This document shows positions 1 to 13,270 of a DNA stretch of 64,000 nt, piece by piece. The stretch's first letter is position 1; each line of letters starts with the position of its first letter. The stretch covers positions 1,798,001 to 1,862,000 of the forward strand of contig OY723263.1 of NCBI GenBank assembly GCA_963210315.1. The letters run 5' to 3'. Source of the stretch: Rhynchopus euleeides. Lineage: Eukaryota; Euglenozoa; Diplonemea; Diplonemida; Diplonemidae. The position numbers and the translations under genes are program-made. Under the pieces are notes generated by a model. The model was not told where the DNA came from, did not search any database, and saw only the letters and a list, made by a program, of their open reading frames with translations.

Positions 1-1523
1 AGGTGATTGCAGCTCAGAAGTGGGTTTTTCTGCCATGCACTGCCCTGGTCAGAGAAAAATGCCAAAAAAAAATGTATCTTTGCTTGCAGGTGACGGGGGG
101 TGTGTCGGTGGGACAGGGCTCATCGCTCGTCAGTTGGAGGCCAAAAAAATATCACCGGAAAAATAAATTACGAAAGGAAAATATGGCAAAAAAAAATTGT
201 TCGGCGGTGGGGTTGGGCAACCCTCAGGACTGGGGTTGAAGCCCCTCCAATAGAACCACCGTCACACTTCAAGAGGGAAAAAGAGAAAGGCCAGCTCTCT
301 CCCTGGCCGTCTCGCACGCCAGGACACACAGTTGCTCGACGCCAAGCTAAATTATATCAAATTGCCACGCCATCCCTTTGGTCGTCGGGACACACAAATT
401 GCGGGAAAATAATATAAAATCATCATTGTTGTATGTGCCGTTCTTCCCCCAGGCGATCCCTCTCTCTCAGTTGGCTGATGTCTCCGGGGAGTGTTTCGAG
501 GGCGAGCCGAGACAGGGGGGGGGGGGGGGAGGGAGGGGGGGATGGAAAATACCAAAACTGGTGTTGCATGTTCATGGCGTGTTTCGAGCATGTTGACTCC
601 CCCCCCCCCCCCCCCCTCCCGAGGCAAAACTGGGAGGAAAAAACAAAGTGTGTGCATCATCACGCTCGTCAAGCCGTGGTGTGCCTGATGGATGCGTCAC
701 GCTCACAGATCAGAAGGTCCAAGTTAAACGAAGGTGTTCTGTTCAAGCAAGAAGAGACAGCGGGTGACGTGTCCACCTAGTCCAGAAGAAATGACGTTTT
801 TTGAACTGTGGTGTCACATGCTCGTCACCCTGTTAATCTCTTGCCAGGCTGACAACAGAGCTCCTTCTGGGAAAAGGAATAGCCCGAAAAAATGGAAAGA
901 CAGATGTGGGCTGAGTGTCACAAGCAGTTTTATGGGTCGCGGCAGCGCCCTCGCCCCCCCACCCCCCTCTATACCCCATACCCCGTGTCGTAGTACTCCC
1001 CCCCCCTCCCCCCGCCCGCTCTCGCTTTTTACTCTCATTCTTCTCTAATGGCAAAAAAAACGTGGTCGAATGTCATCTCCTCTTGATTTTTTCATCGATC
1101 CGTCCCCCAATGTTTTAGCTCTTTTGTGAGAAAGGTTCTCTTTTTTGGTTTTTCGAAGGAGAGTTCCACCGCCGCCCTCATCACTCCCGTCGCCCCAATT
1201 AAAAGGCAGCACATCAGTGAGAAACGCGTGATACAACTGCCCTCCAGAACAGAAAACAAAAATTTCATCGTCTGGGGTTTTTGGGAGTGATTGTCGGGAA
1301 GTGGTGAATGGAGCGGTAAAACCTAAAAGGAAAAAAGAAGAACCCCCCCCCCCTGCAAACAACACATTGCTCTATTTCAAAAACCATTTTTCGAAACCGA
1401 TGCCCGTAAGAGAGAAAAAATACCACAAACAAAAACATTAAAAAAAACCCTTCGAGAAAACATGAAAAAAAACGCAAAAAAATCGGTTCCGCCAACAATC
1501 AGTGCTCCCGCTAAGAAAAAAAC
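1..1523. other. gene-free homopolymer-rich stretch
   Basis: No reading frame here looks like a protein. The sequence holds long G runs (about 515-529), C runs (about 599-616), and many A or T runs. Open frames on either strand are short and translate into poly-Gly, poly-Pro or poly-Phe/Lys, as homopolymer DNA does. I see no RNA gene. Confidence 0.7.
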
Positions 1524-1536
1524 CGGTCATATGGGG

Positions 1537-1687
1537 GGTGTCGATTTTTTCGGTTTTTTTCCGTTTTTTCCTTTTTTTTCGTTTTTTCCGCCTGTGGGCG
1601 CTGGCTGCGACTTGGTCAAAATTCGACGAAAAAAATCCGAAAAAAAAACGGAAAACGAAAAAACGGAAAATCCCAAAATCGACACCC
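1537..1687. repeat. inverted repeat with T/A-rich arms
   Basis: A perfect 13-base inverted pair (GGGTGTCGATTTT at 1537, AAAATCGACACCC ending at 1687) encloses T-rich then A-rich arms that are also roughly complementary, so the whole 150 bp could fold back. A related GGTCATAT plus GGTGTCGAT block occurs in opposite orientation at about 6516-6540. The large minisatellite is therefore flanked by inverted copies of one motif. It may be a small inverted-repeat transposon remnant. Confidence 0.55.
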
Positions 1688-1918
1688 TGATTTTCCGTTT
1701 TTTTCCGTTTTTTTCCCAGTACCAGAAACAGGCAGGGTCGTCGTAAGACCGGCGTGCCAAGGGGGAGGTGCTCGCATTTTTTTTTGGGGGGGTACAGAAT
1801 GGGTCGTTTTTGGACATTTGAGCCCACTGCGAGCAGTGCCGGGTCCCGGAAACGCTGTTTCAAACGCTCAAAAGGGGATGTCGTGGGCACCAGAACCCAG
1901 TAAATTTATCACAAATGG

Positions 1919-4900
1919 TCCCACCCACAAACGGGTTACCCCCTGCCTCTAGGGGTTCCCCCCACCCACAAATGGGTTACCCCCAGCCTCTAGGGGTTCC
2001 CCCCACCCACAAATGGGTTACCCCCTGCCTCTAGGGGTTCCCCCCACCCACAAATGGGTTACCCCCTGCCTCTAGGGGTTCCCCCCACCCACTAATGGGT
2101 TACCCCCTGCCTCTAGGGGTTCCCCCCACCCACAAATGGGTTACCCCCTACCTCTAGGGGTTCCCCCCACCCACAAATGGGTTACCCCCTGCCTCTAGGG
2201 GTTCCCCCCACCCACTAATGGGTTACCCCCTGCCTCTAGGGGTTCCCCCCAGCCACAACTGGGTTACCCCCTGCCTCTAGGGGTTCCCCCCACCCACAAA
2301 TAGGTTACCCCCTGCCTCTAGGGGTTCCCCCCAGCCGCAAATGGGTTACCCCCTGCCTCTAGGGGTTCCCCCCACCCACAAATGGGTTACCCCCTACCTC
2401 TAGGGGTTCCCCCCACCCACAAATGGGTTACCCCCTGCCTCTAGGGGTTCCCCCCACCCACAAATGGGTTACCCCCTGCCTCTAGGGGTTCCCCCCAGCC
2501 ACAAATGGGTTACCCCCTACCTCTAGGGGTTCCCCCCACCCACAAATGGGTTACCCCCTACCTCTAGGGGTTCCCCCCACCCACAAATGGGTTACCCCCT
2601 GCCTCTAGGGGTTCCCCCCACCCACAAATGGGTTACCCCCTACCTCTAGGGGTTCCCCCCACCCACAAATGGGTTACCCCCTGCCTCTAGGGGTTCCCCC
2701 CACCCACAAATGGGTTACCCCCTGCCTCTAGGGGTTCCCCCCAGCCACAAATGGGTTACCCCCTACCTCTAGGGGTTCCCCCCACCCACAAATGGGTTAC
2801 CCCCTGCCTCTAGGGGTTCCCCCCACCCACAAATGGGTTACCCCCTGCCTCTAGGGGTTCCCCCCACCCACTAATGGGTTACCCCCTACCTCTAGGGGTT
2901 CCCCCCACCCACAAATGGGTTACCCCCTGCCTCTAGGGGTTCGCCCCACCCACAAATGGGTTACCCCCTACCTCTAGGGGTTCCCCCCACCCACAAATGG
3001 GTTACCCCCTGCCTCTAGGGGTTCCCCCCACCCACAAATGGGTTACCCCCTGCCTCTAGGGGTTCCCCCCACCCACTAATGGGTTACCCCCTGCCTCTAG
3101 GGGTTCCCCCCACCCACAAATGGGTTACCCCCTACCTCTAGGGGTTCCCCCCACCCACAAATGGGTTACCCCCTGCCTCTAGGGGTTCCCCCCACCCACT
3201 AATGGGTTACCCCCTGCCTCTAGGGGTTCCCCCCAGCCACAACTGGGTTACCCCCTGCCTCTAGGGGTTCCCCCCACCCACAAATAGGTTACCCCCTGCC
3301 TCTAGGGGTTCCCCCCAGCCGCAAATGGGTTACCCCCTGCCTCTAGGGGTTCCCCCCACCCACAAATGGGTTACCCCCTACCTCTAGGGGTTCCCCCCAC
3401 CCACAAATGGGTTACCCCCTGCCTCTAGGGGTTCCCCCCACCCACAAACGGGTTACCCCCTACCACTAGGGGTTCCCCCCACCCACAAATGGGTTACCCC
3501 CTACCTCTAGGGGTTCCCCCCAGCCACAAATGGGTTACCCCCTGCCTCTAGGGGTTCCCCCCACCCACAAACGGGTTACCCCCTACCTCTAGGGGTTCCC
3601 CCCACCCACAAACGGGTTACCCCCTACCTCTAGGGGTTCCCCCCACCCACAAATGGGTTACCCCCTACCTCTAGGGGTTCCCCCCACCCACAAATGGGTT
3701 ACCCCCTGCCTCTAGGGGTTCCCCCCACCCACAAACGGGTTACCCCCTACCACTAGGGGTTCCCCCCACCCACAAATGGGTTACCCCCTACCTCTAGGGG
3801 TTCCCCCCAGCCACAAATGGGTTACCCCCTGCCTCTAGGGGTTCCCCCCACCCACAAACGGGTTACCCCCTACCTCTAGGGGTTCCCCCCACCCACAAAC
3901 GGGTTACCCCCTACCTCTAGGGGTTCCCCCCACCCACAAATGGGTTACCCCCTACCTCTAGGGGTTCCCCCCACCCAGAAACGGGTTACCCCCTACCTCT
4001 AGGGGTTCCCCCCAGCCACAAATGGGTTACCCCCTACCTCTAGGGGTTCCCCCCAGCCACAAATGGGTTACCCCCTACCTCTAGGGGTTCCCCCCAGCCA
4101 CAAACGGGTTACCCCCTACCTCTAGGGGTTCCCCCCACCCACAAATGGGTTACCCCCTACCTCTAGGGGTTCCCCCCACCCAGAAACGGGTTACCCCCTA
4201 CCTCTAGGGGTTCCCCCCACCCACAAATGGGTTACCCCCTGCCTCTAGGGGTTCCCCCCACCCACAAACGGGTTACCCCCTACCACTAGGGGTTCCCCCC
4301 ACCCACAAATGGGTTACCCCCTACCTCTAGGGGTTCCCCCCAGCCACAAATGGGTTACCCCCTGCCTCTAGGGGTTCCCCCCACCCACAAACGGGTTACC
4401 CCCTACCTCTAGGGGTTCCCCCCACCCACAAACGGGTTACCCCCTACCTCTAGGGGTTCCCCCCACCCACAAATGGGTTACCCCCTACCTCTAGGGGTTC
4501 CCCCCAGCCACAAATGGGTTACCCCCTACCTCTAGGGGTTCCCCCCACCCACAAACGGGTTACCCCCTGCCTCTAGGGGTTCCCCCCAGCCACAAATGTC
4601 TTACCCCTTGCCTCTAGGGGTTCCCCCCAGCCACAAATGGGTTACCCCCTGCCTCTAGGGGTTCCCCCCACCCACAAATAGGTTGCCCCCTACCTCTAGC
4701 GGTTCCCCCCAGCCACTAATGGGTTGCCCCCGACCTCTAGAGGTTCCCCCCAGCCACCAATGGGTTGCCCCCTACCTCTAGAGGTTCCCCCCAGCCACTA
4801 ATGGGTTGCCCCCTACCTCTAGGGGTTCCCCCCAGCCACTAATGGGTTGCCACCTACCTCTAGAGGTTCCCCCCAGCCACCAATGGGTTGCCACCTACCT

Positions 4901-6112
4901 CTAGAGGTTCCCCCCAGTCACTAATGGGTTGCCACCTACCTCTAGAGGTTCCCCCCAGCCACCAATAGGTTGCCCCCTACCTCTAGAGGTTCCCCCCAGC
5001 CACCAATGGGTTGCCACCTACCTCTAGAGGTTCCCCCCAGCCACCAATGGGTTGCCACCTACCTCTAGAGGTTCCCCCCAGTCACTAATGGGTTGCCACC
5101 TACCTCTAGAGGTTCCCCCCAGCCACTAATGGGTTGCCACCTACCTCTAGAGGTTCCCCCCAGCCACCAATGGGTTGCCACCTACCTCTAGAGGTTCCCC
5201 CCAGTCACTAATGGGTTGCCACCTACCTCTAGAGGTTCCCCCCAGCCACCAATAGGTTGCCCCCTACCTCTAGAGGTTCCCCCCAGCCACCAATGGGTTG
5301 CCACCTACCTCTAGAGGTTCCCCCCAGCCACCAATAGGTTGCCCCCTACCTCTAGAGGTTCCCCCCAGCCACTAATGGGTTGCCCCCTACCTCTAGGGGT
5401 TCCCCCCAGCCACTAATGGGTTGCCACCTACCTCTAGAGGTTCCCCCCAGCCACCAATGGGTTGCCACCTACCTCTAGAGGTTCCCCCCAGCCACCAATA
5501 GGTTGCCCCCTACCTCTAGAGGTTCCCCCCAGCCACCAATGGGTTGCCACCTACCTCTAGAGGTTCCCCCCAGTCACTAATGGGTTGCCACCTACCTCTA
5601 GAGGTTCCCCCCAGCCACCAATAGGTTGCCCCCTACCTCTAGAGGTTCCCCCCAGCCACCAATGGGTTGCCACCTACCTCTAGAGGTTCCCCCCAGTCAC
5701 TAACGGGTTGCCACCTACCTCTAGAGGTTCCCCCCAGCCACCAATGGGTTGCCACCTACCTCTAGAGGTTCCCCCCAGTCACTAATGGGTTGCCACCTAC
5801 CTCTAGAGGTTCCCCCCAGCCACTAATGGGTTGCCACCTACCTCTAGAGGTTCCCCCCAGCCACCAATGGGTTGCCACCTACCTCTAGAGGTTCCCCCCA
5901 GTCACTAACGGGTTGCCACCTACCTCTAGAGGTTCCCCCCAGCCACCAATAGGTTGCCCCCTACCTCTAGGGGTTCCCCCCAGCCACTAATGGGTTGCCA
6001 CCTACCTCTAGAGGTTCCCCCCAGCCACCAATAGGTTGCCCCCTACCTCTAGAGGTTCCCCCCAGCCACTAATGGGTTGCCCCCTACCTCTAGAGGTTCC
6101 CCCCAGCCACCC
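1919..6112. repeat. 41-bp minisatellite, about 100 copies
   Basis: A head-to-tail array with an exact 41-bp period, for example GGG at 1933 and again at 1974. There are two domains. From 1919 to about 4660 units contain GGGTTACCCCCT and CCTCTAGGGG. From about 4670 to 6112 they contain GGGTTGCC and the perfect palindrome CCTCTAGAGG. Higher-order structure is visible. A distinctive unit group at 2251 recurs at 3235, 984 bp or 24 units later. The variant TACCACTAGG occurs at 3461, 3748 and 4281, spaced 7 and 13 units. The CTCTAG core puts stops in many frames, so it is not coding. Age and function are unknown. Confidence 0.97.
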
Positions 6113-6563
6113 CCGCCCCCCCCCCCCCCCCCCATGACTTCATCCCGTCCCCACCCAAAGCTCAAGCTTCCTGGACACGCTCGTTTGAGCAATCTGGAAT
6201 CTGTAGAAGGCTCGCCGTGTAGGCGGCCTTGGCTATTTTGCCGGCTTGCTGGTCTGCGGCCCAGGATGCGCCTGCAGCGCCGTGTTGTCCCACGTTCTTG
6301 AGGCACGAAGCTTGAGGATTCTCTGGCAGATATGTTCACGATGTCATTCACGTCTCAACGGGTTCTTCGGGTGTCCCATTCAAAAAAACACCCGAAAAAT
6401 ATGACGACTTTGCTAAACTGGACCCAACTCCCCATACTCTTTTTTTTGCCATTTTTCAGCATTTTCCCCCGATTTTTCGGTTTTTTTTTTTTGAAAAAAT
6501 TTATTTTTTGTCCAGAATCGACACCCCCCTATATGACCAAAAAAAAGGGGTCCGAAAAACGTG

Positions 6564-6691
6564 CCGGTCATATATGACCGGAGGGGGGGTCGGTCATATA
6601 TGACCGGTCATATCTGACTGGTGGGTCCTGGGCAGGTGGGCCAGTCAGGTTTGTGGTGGGGGCGAAGCTCCCACTACAAACCTGACTGGCC
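6564..6691. repeat. palindrome cluster and 22-bp stem hairpin
   Basis: CCGGTCATATATGACCGG at 6564-6581 is a perfect 18-base palindrome, followed by a 16-base one at 6591-6606. A large hairpin follows: 6639-6660 pairs with 6670-6691 over 22 bases with one mismatch and a 9-base loop. No gene adjoins. It could be a transposon end or an extruding structure. Confidence 0.75.
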
Positions 6692-6904
6692 ACTGAAACA
6701 ATACAGAGCTTTTGTGATACTTCAGGTGTCCTCGCGTAGCAGCTGCAGGAAAATATCGGAGATTACTGGACATCCACTGCAGCTGGCACCAGGCCTGGCA
6801 TGCTCACAACCCATGTCGGAGGAACATCCCTCTTGTGGGAAGAGCTGCGACTTCAAGATGCAGGTGAAAGCGAATCTCAAAAAGAGGCGGGGATGGGATG
6901 TGCA

Positions 6905-7190
6905 AGGAACAAATGTTCACTACCGTGGCCTCCGGCGGCTAGGGGGCACCGCCCCCCAGATCCCCTCCTGTGGAATCTCGATTCGAAAGCCGCCCAGGAA
7001 GATGGAAGCAGCCTATCTCGCCCAAAATCTGTCACCCTGCAGAACGAATGCTCACTACCGTGGCCTCCGGCGGCTGGGGGGCTCCGCCCCCCAGACCCCC
7101 CCTGTCGCGTGTGCCTGTCTCGCAAGTCCTTCTTGCGAGACTGGCCATCTCCCGCGTAGTCTCGGGCGCGCGAAGCGCGCCCGAGAAAAA
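6905..7190. repeat. paired-hairpin module, copy 1
   Basis: Two copies of a motif with core CACTACCGTGGCCTCCGGCG followed by a G-run/C-run hairpin lie at about 6914-6965 and 7050-7105. They are followed by a tail ending in a perfect hairpin (TCTCGGGCGCGC at 7160-7171, loop GAA, complement to 7186) and an A-rich run. The same composite, including the linker word CCCAAAATCTGT, recurs at 40325-40601. A third version is at 60565-60790. I do not recognise the family. Confidence 0.8.
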
Positions 7191-10100
7191 TTTTCACTGA
7201 AAGGGAAGGGGGAAAAAAAATCCAAAAATCCCAAAACAAAAATGACCGGCCCATCGGCCTTAGCGGGAACACTGCCAACAATACACAAAAAAATTGATTA
7301 AAACCCAAAACATAAACACAGGGATCGTGACATGCGCTTTGCGCTCCGTCCCTAGATGCATTCTTTTTTTCATCTTCATTTTTTTTTCATTCGGTTCGTC
7401 TGGTCCGTTATCCCCCCCCATTCTGCTTTCTGTGATGGCGGAAACAAACAATACCGCCATCTCCTGCCCTTCCTCCCCGATCCCCCAATAAAGGATGAAG
7501 TGCGAGCAGCAGGCAGCACGCGGGTTGTATTGTCGTGTGTGTCCTCCCCCTCTGGGGTCGGCCAGATTTGCTTGCAACCCCCGACAGGCTGTGCCTGCAC
7601 TCCTCTAACAAGAAGACTTGTTGGCAGCACAACACCCCTCCCCATCCCCCCTTCACTGGCCCTCCGCTCTCGCGACCCCCCATGATCACCTCCTCCTCGC
7701 AGCTGGACAAGAAGGGTATCCCCTAACACATACCTTTCCCTTCCCCCCAACTCGGGGGCAGGTTCTACCTTCTTTTTTTGCTGCAAATTGCAAAAAAAGA
7801 ACGTGTGTCAAGCTGTGGGGTGGAGGGGTTTTGGTGGTGGGCTGGTGTCGGGCTCCTCAAGTTGCCGTATGTCTTGCTTGAGTGGGGTGGGGTGGGGTGA
7901 ATGGGTGTTGGGGGAGGGTGGGGTGGGGGAGGTGTGGGCATGGTGGGTTTTTGTGTGCGTGTATGAAAAAATATATATCGCCCATCCATGGCTTCGGGGT
8001 CCTTTTTTGCACCCCTGCCCTGCCCTGTTCCCCACCCCCCCCCCCCCCCCCCACCGTTACATAAAACCCGTCAGTCTGGCTCGTTTTTAGAACAGAACAA
8101 AACTACCGAGAACCGAAAAAAAACCCCCCACTCGCGGCTGTCACTGAGGCTGATCGCCAGCCTTTTAGTCGTCGATGCATGAAACCGTGACCTCCCACAC
8201 CGAAAAATCACGGAAGGCTCTGCTATTTATGGCTCGAATCTCTGATTTTTCCTTGGTAGTGTCACGAGAGAACAAATTAACCTGGCGCTGGAAAAAAACA
8301 AAGTATATCTTCTCCCAGGTGCCCGGACAGGGACTCAGGTGGCTGTTGCTCAAGAGAGAGGGTGGGAGAGAGGCAAGTCTGCGTCTCACAGTTTATATTT
8401 TCGACCTACGTTTAGACTGTTGTTTTTTCCTCTCCCATATGCGCAGCAGCCGGGGGCCCAGTGAGTCTGGCCTCGGCGATGGCAGTTTGGCATGGTTATG
8501 TGTATTTTTAATGTCACAATTCTATGATTTCTCCTATTATTTGTGCCATCATCCCCGGATTTTATAAAAACTGGGATGGAAAAAAATGCAAGGGTGAGGT
8601 GTGTGCGTGTGCGCGTGTTGTGTGCGCTGCTGTTTCCTTTTTTTAAAAAGGAGCGAAACCTTGTAGACAGCAGACAGCACCAGACTCCCCCCCGTCTTCC
8701 CCGCGTTGTCGAAACAATGCCTGGAATGACGGATGAGAACAACGATGCCTCCCCCACTGGCGGTGGGGCTCGCCTCCCCCACGGCCCCATGTTTTTTTGG
8801 ACCGAAAACTGTTCGAACGTATCCCATTGCCGAAGAATAACCCGAACCGGGGTATTTGATAGTCGTGTGCAGAGCCTTGCCTCGTTAGCAGCTTGGTGCC
8901 AACTTAAAAAAAACCGTCTTAGATCTACGTTGGATCCCGCATTAGATGCCGTTTATTTCAGCGTTATCTTGTTGTTATCACACCGTTTTCTTTTTCTTTT
9001 CTGATTTTTCCGACCCCCCCCCCCTAATATTAAGTGAGATTTTATTTAGTTCTGCCCTTTATTGCCGACACCACCCTGTTCCTCTCACCGCCGACCCCCC
9101 CCCCCCCCCTCTCCACACACCTGCGTCCTAAAAAACCTGGGAAGTGTATCAGCTGCCATCTGCAAAGCGGTGCGCCCCCGCCCCCCCCCCCCTCCTCACC
9201 CCCAATACGCCACACCACCTCCGATATACACGTCTTCATCTGAGCGCCTCCAATCGATGCCACATATTATGTGCCGGTTTTGCACCACTTTCCCTTCCCA
9301 ACAAAGGGGGGGGGGTGCGCAGTTCTTTATGCAGTTGCGAAGATGTTTGGGGATGGGGTGTGGGGGGGTGTGTGTTTTTGAGCACGGGGCCGGGGTTGGG
9401 GTCGTGGATATTGTTGAGCGATTTTCTTTCTGTTCTCTCTGTGTTAGTGTGCGCGAGGATACCAAATGGCACGGGCACGGTCATCGCACAGTGCAAGCCA
9501 AGCCTGATTGGCAACACGGGGGGGTGGCTGAGGAGGGGCCTCTCTGAGTACATTGGGGGCATTCCAGCCTTTGTGCAGGTGACAAAAGGCATGTGCGTGC
9601 GAAAACTGACTCTCTCTCTCCCGCCATCCCCCTTTTCTCTCAAAGAAATTGCCACAAATATGACATCTCGCTGTGGCCTTGATCATTGATCTGGCTTGGC
9701 CATCAGCCTCTGATGCCGTCTGAAGGAGGGGAAGAACGGAGGGAGGTGTTCTGTTTTTAAAAAAACATGGCAGGGGCAAGCTTGCTTGTGTATTGCCGAC
9801 ACCAAACAAAATTAGGTGACACCGTTACCGCGTGTGCCGTGCCTTGTTGGTTTGCCGTTTCGGCTCGTCTCTCTCTCCTTCCGCCCTGTGCGTCTGTTAT
9901 CCTCGTGCCCGCGTGGTGCTGTCTTAACAAGACGGAAGTTTCTTTCCGGTGTTCTCACCCCGTCGTCCCCCCCCCCCCCCTAACACAGAGAAAAAAGTGT
10001 AGATCTTCGATTTGGGTTCTTTTTTTGCCAGTTCGAACCACACCATCCATCCCCCCTCACCCCCCACCCTGCCCCCTCCCACCAAGCGCATCGATGTCCA

Positions 10101-11995
10101 CCATTCGGACGTCAGACGTAGGACCCACATGGCGAACGGTGCGGTGGGGTTGTGTTGGGTGGGGATTAAACCAACGAAACACAAACGGGGCCTCCCTGCC
10201 CCTTCCCATTTCCTCCCATTCCCTGGACGTGAACAAACTGGTTGTGCAGTTTGTCAGCTTCTCCCTTTTCATTTTTTTTACTGTGAAGCCATGCCATCAT
10301 TTCATGAGCTGGCTGCAGGAAACTGCAGCTAGTCGACGGGTGGTGCCGAGGTATTTCGCAGTGCAAGAAGCACGACAAACTGACACGTCAGGCGCTTTGC
10401 GCTCCGTCCAGTCACCATGCATTCATATACGGTTCTGATTTGTTTCTTTTTTTTTTGCAGGGGGGGGAAAAATACTCAGCGGCTTGCTGGAAAAAAAACA
10501 CAAGGCAGCCAAGCAAAATAAAAACTGTGCGCGGCACCCCACTGCACTTCCCCTGGCTGTGTTGCACGTCAGGGGGGGATGTTGGGCTGTCGACGCCGAC
10601 AAAAAAAAATATCTCGTTCAAAAAGCAAAGTACTGTGGTTGGGGGGGTTTTTTTTGGGGATAAAATATCCCTTCATTGAAGTACACAGAAAGCGCATTGG
10701 AACTTAAGCTGGAACAAACGCAGGGGAACAAGCCAGCCTGAAACCCGCCTGAAGGCGGTTCTAGTGGGCATTAGGGGGCGGGGCTACCATACCATGCATG
10801 TGGATGTGCCACTCTACCCCCAAGGGGACATTCAACACAGCATGAGCAAAAAAAAAACAAGCCTTCGAAAGCGACAAACCACAGACGCCCGACCTCCATT
10901 TGGATGAGCTGAATACGACGCTTGCTACAGCGAGCGAGCCTGGATGGAGGGCAGGCCCCTGGTGGTGAGAGTGAAGGCCGAGCGAAGTCACAGCCCTCCG
11001 CCCCCCGCTATTCTCTTCTTCTTCATCCTAGCTGTACTCTATCTCTCCCGGTGAGTATGGGAGGCGACATGTTCGTATCCACCCCGTTTTTTTTAAAAAT
11101 CGAGAGGGGGTTTTTGGGGGTGCCAAAAATCGCGTTTTTTGGCACATTTTTTTTTGATTCCCAAACTCTCGCGCAGTGGAGCAGTCCCCCACCCCACCCC
11201 CCCCACCCACCCCATTGCTACGACAGGAAGTAATCCTCGCCCCCCCCCACCCCCCGGCCTACCTGCCAACCCCCACAACCGGCTCCCCGCCCGCCTTTTG
11301 CTTTCTGCTTTCCAGGTGTGTCAGGCGAGGCGGGGCTGAGTCTCTGGTGCCAAATGGGACAGATCAAGTCGATTATGTTGAGATTCTTTCGGCACCAAAA
11401 ACAAATGAAATTTGCGTTGAGAAAGTGGCTACCGTGTTACCCGTCCCGCAAACCGTTGGGACAGAACAGCCCGATATGACACAGGGATCCCACCTATCTC
11501 TCACTGGGTGGGGGCCTGCGAAGAGGGCACGGTGGAAAAAAAACAACTGTTGTTCGTTTTAAAAAGGCGTTCAAAGTACATATCCTCGAATATAGCGAGG
11601 ATCGCAAGTGAGATGCCCCTTCTCTCTCAGTAGGAGGCGGCGGGGTGCGCAGCGGGTGGAAGGCTTGCCCGTGTGTCTTGTGTGTGACCCCCACCCCTCT
11701 TCTTCTGTGGCAATGTCATGCTATCAGAGCGGGGTGGGGGGACCCCCTTCCCCTCAAAGCCGAATTAGGCAAAAATCCCCTCGTCCCCCTCTCCCTCTCC
11801 CCCTTCTCCTCCTCCGTCCCATTCCCGTTGCTCCTGTGACGCAAAACTCCTCGGGGGGGATCTGGGCAGTTTCCGAAACTTCCCAGACCCCCGTTGGAAC
11901 TGTGTGGTGCGAGTAAAGCGATGGGTCAAAAAAAAGTTTCTTTTTCTTTCACATCTCCCCCCACCCCCTTTTTTTTGTCTGTTCATGGTTGCATA
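7191..11995. other. long gene-free stretch
   Basis: About 4.8 kb without a convincing gene. Open frames are short, overlap on all strands and give low-complexity Pro, Gly or His-rich peptides from C/G runs. The word GCGCTTTGCGCTCCGTC occurs twice (about 7334 and 10392). The remainder is G/C homopolymer and A/T-rich filler. No tRNA or rRNA was recognised. Confidence 0.65.
11120..11145. repeat. short perfect hairpin
   Basis: GTGCCAAAAA and TTTTTTGGCAC face each other across a few bases. It is an isolated inverted repeat in gene-free DNA with no gene next to it, so a terminator role is not supported. Confidence 0.5.
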
Positions 11996-12034
11996 GCGGC
12001 CGTTTTAAAAAACCCCTTGTATTTTGTGGACTTG

Positions 12035-12083
12035 CAAAAACGGCCGCTGATTTTCAGCATTTTAAAAAACGGCCGTTTTTTTT
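12035..12083. repeat. left inverted repeat around decayed transposase
   Basis: Two AAAACGGCCG boxes at 12041 and 12070 sit 29 bp apart, followed by a T run. The arrangement is matched in reverse orientation at 13531-13579 (boxes at 13538 and 13569). The pair brackets the hAT-like coding remains and may be its ends, although hAT ends normally begin with CAG. Confidence 0.45.
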
Positions 12084-12109
12084 ACCTGGGAATTTTGTAT
12101 GGGGCGTGG

Positions 12110-13270
12110 GTCAGCAGGCGAGATCCCACCACCAGGAGTGCCTCCCCACTGCAAGGGATACCCTGCAGCAAGCATTGTGAGCGCGCCTTCAAGTATGATG
12201 CGAAGAGTTCAGACTTCGTGGACCACTTTGACGGACCGCGCCATATCAAGAAGAAGAAGAACGCAGCGTTGAAAGTGCAGAGCCAGGGAAACAGCTGGCG
12301 CTGTCGGAGTGCGATACCCTCAGTGGCAGGCTTGCAACTTCGGATCGCCCGGGGTGCGTTGTTCACCGGATCACCGGCTGGCATGGTGCATGATGCTGTC
12401 AAGAAGTGTGTCCCGAGGAGGGGCTGAACATGGTTGCGGCCAATCTAGGCACGTGTGTCGTGGATGACCGTGCAGGCAGAGGTGGGTGTCGCTCACTGGC
12501 ATCAGGGCTCTTCCGACAGAGTTTTCCCTTGATCTCGGCGACAGCACCCCGGCTGAGAAGGACACCGCCTTCGCTGATTTATTCCCGAAGGCACGGGCGA
12601 TCATCCCGGGCAATATGCAGCACCAGCTGGATGGGTTCACGACCGCACTGGCGCTGAAGGATGTGCTGTGCCACATCTCTGACGCAGCTGAGAGGGAGAA
12701 GCAGGCGAGCAAGACGGCACCACCGGCCGTGCGATCCCGCTTCTCTCCGACACACACTACCTGCACCGCTTGAGTGGATCTGCACCTTGCACCACGTCCC
12801 CGGGCATTTATACAATCTTCCGGGCCCGCTGCAGGACAGCGGCCCTGCTACGTGTGCGTCGCTTCTGCGGTTGGCAGAGATGCCCACGAAATCGCTGGGC
12901 TCGAGTCCCACCTGCAGGCCGCCGTCCGCCTGACGGCACCCCTCGCATCGCTGCTCCAGAAGTACTGCGATGCGCAGCTGGGTGTGCCAACGGCGTGCCC
13001 CTGTCGACGCAGTGTACACCGACATTGAGAATGTCATCGAGAAAGTGTCTGAGGTGGGGAAGTACGACCCCCCAGTGCCCCTGGCAGGGGAGCTGGCCTG
13101 GGCTGGCGACCGCATGCGCAGACGGTGGGACGGCACGGAATCAGGGAAGTCCTTCTGGTTTGCGGTCCGCCGTCTGTGCCCGAGCGCGTACGGCCGCATG
13201 AGTCGTAGGGGTGTCAGAACCCCGGTGCCACCTCCCCTCTGTTTCGGGGAGGTCACGAGCGGGGCCTGAG
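12110..13270 (+). pseudogene. decayed hAT-like transposase region
   Basis: Coding-like peptides appear in more than one + frame with no single open frame. At about 12160-12290 a finger-like stretch (CSKHCERAFKYDAKSSDF, then H-x-x-x-x-x-x-H spacing) resembles the BED/CGGBP1-type zinc finger of hAT transposases. It is followed by a helical stretch near 12310-12420 and another at 12486-12770. A last stretch at 12970-13270, with FWFAVRRLCPSAYGRMS, resembles the hAT dimerisation tail. GC content and codon use differ sharply from the A/T- and homopolymer-rich flanks. No start codon or continuous frame survives. The hAT assignment is an inference from weak motifs; a decayed host gene is the alternative. 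Confidence 0.4.

Noticed and set aside
7160-7186. GC-rich hairpin plus A/T run as a bacterial-type terminator
   Set aside because: The same hairpin is part of a dispersed module with no gene upstream, in a eukaryotic context.
10030-10110. GGTTCGAAC on the minus strand as a tRNA B box
   Set aside because: No A box or cloverleaf can be drawn around it.
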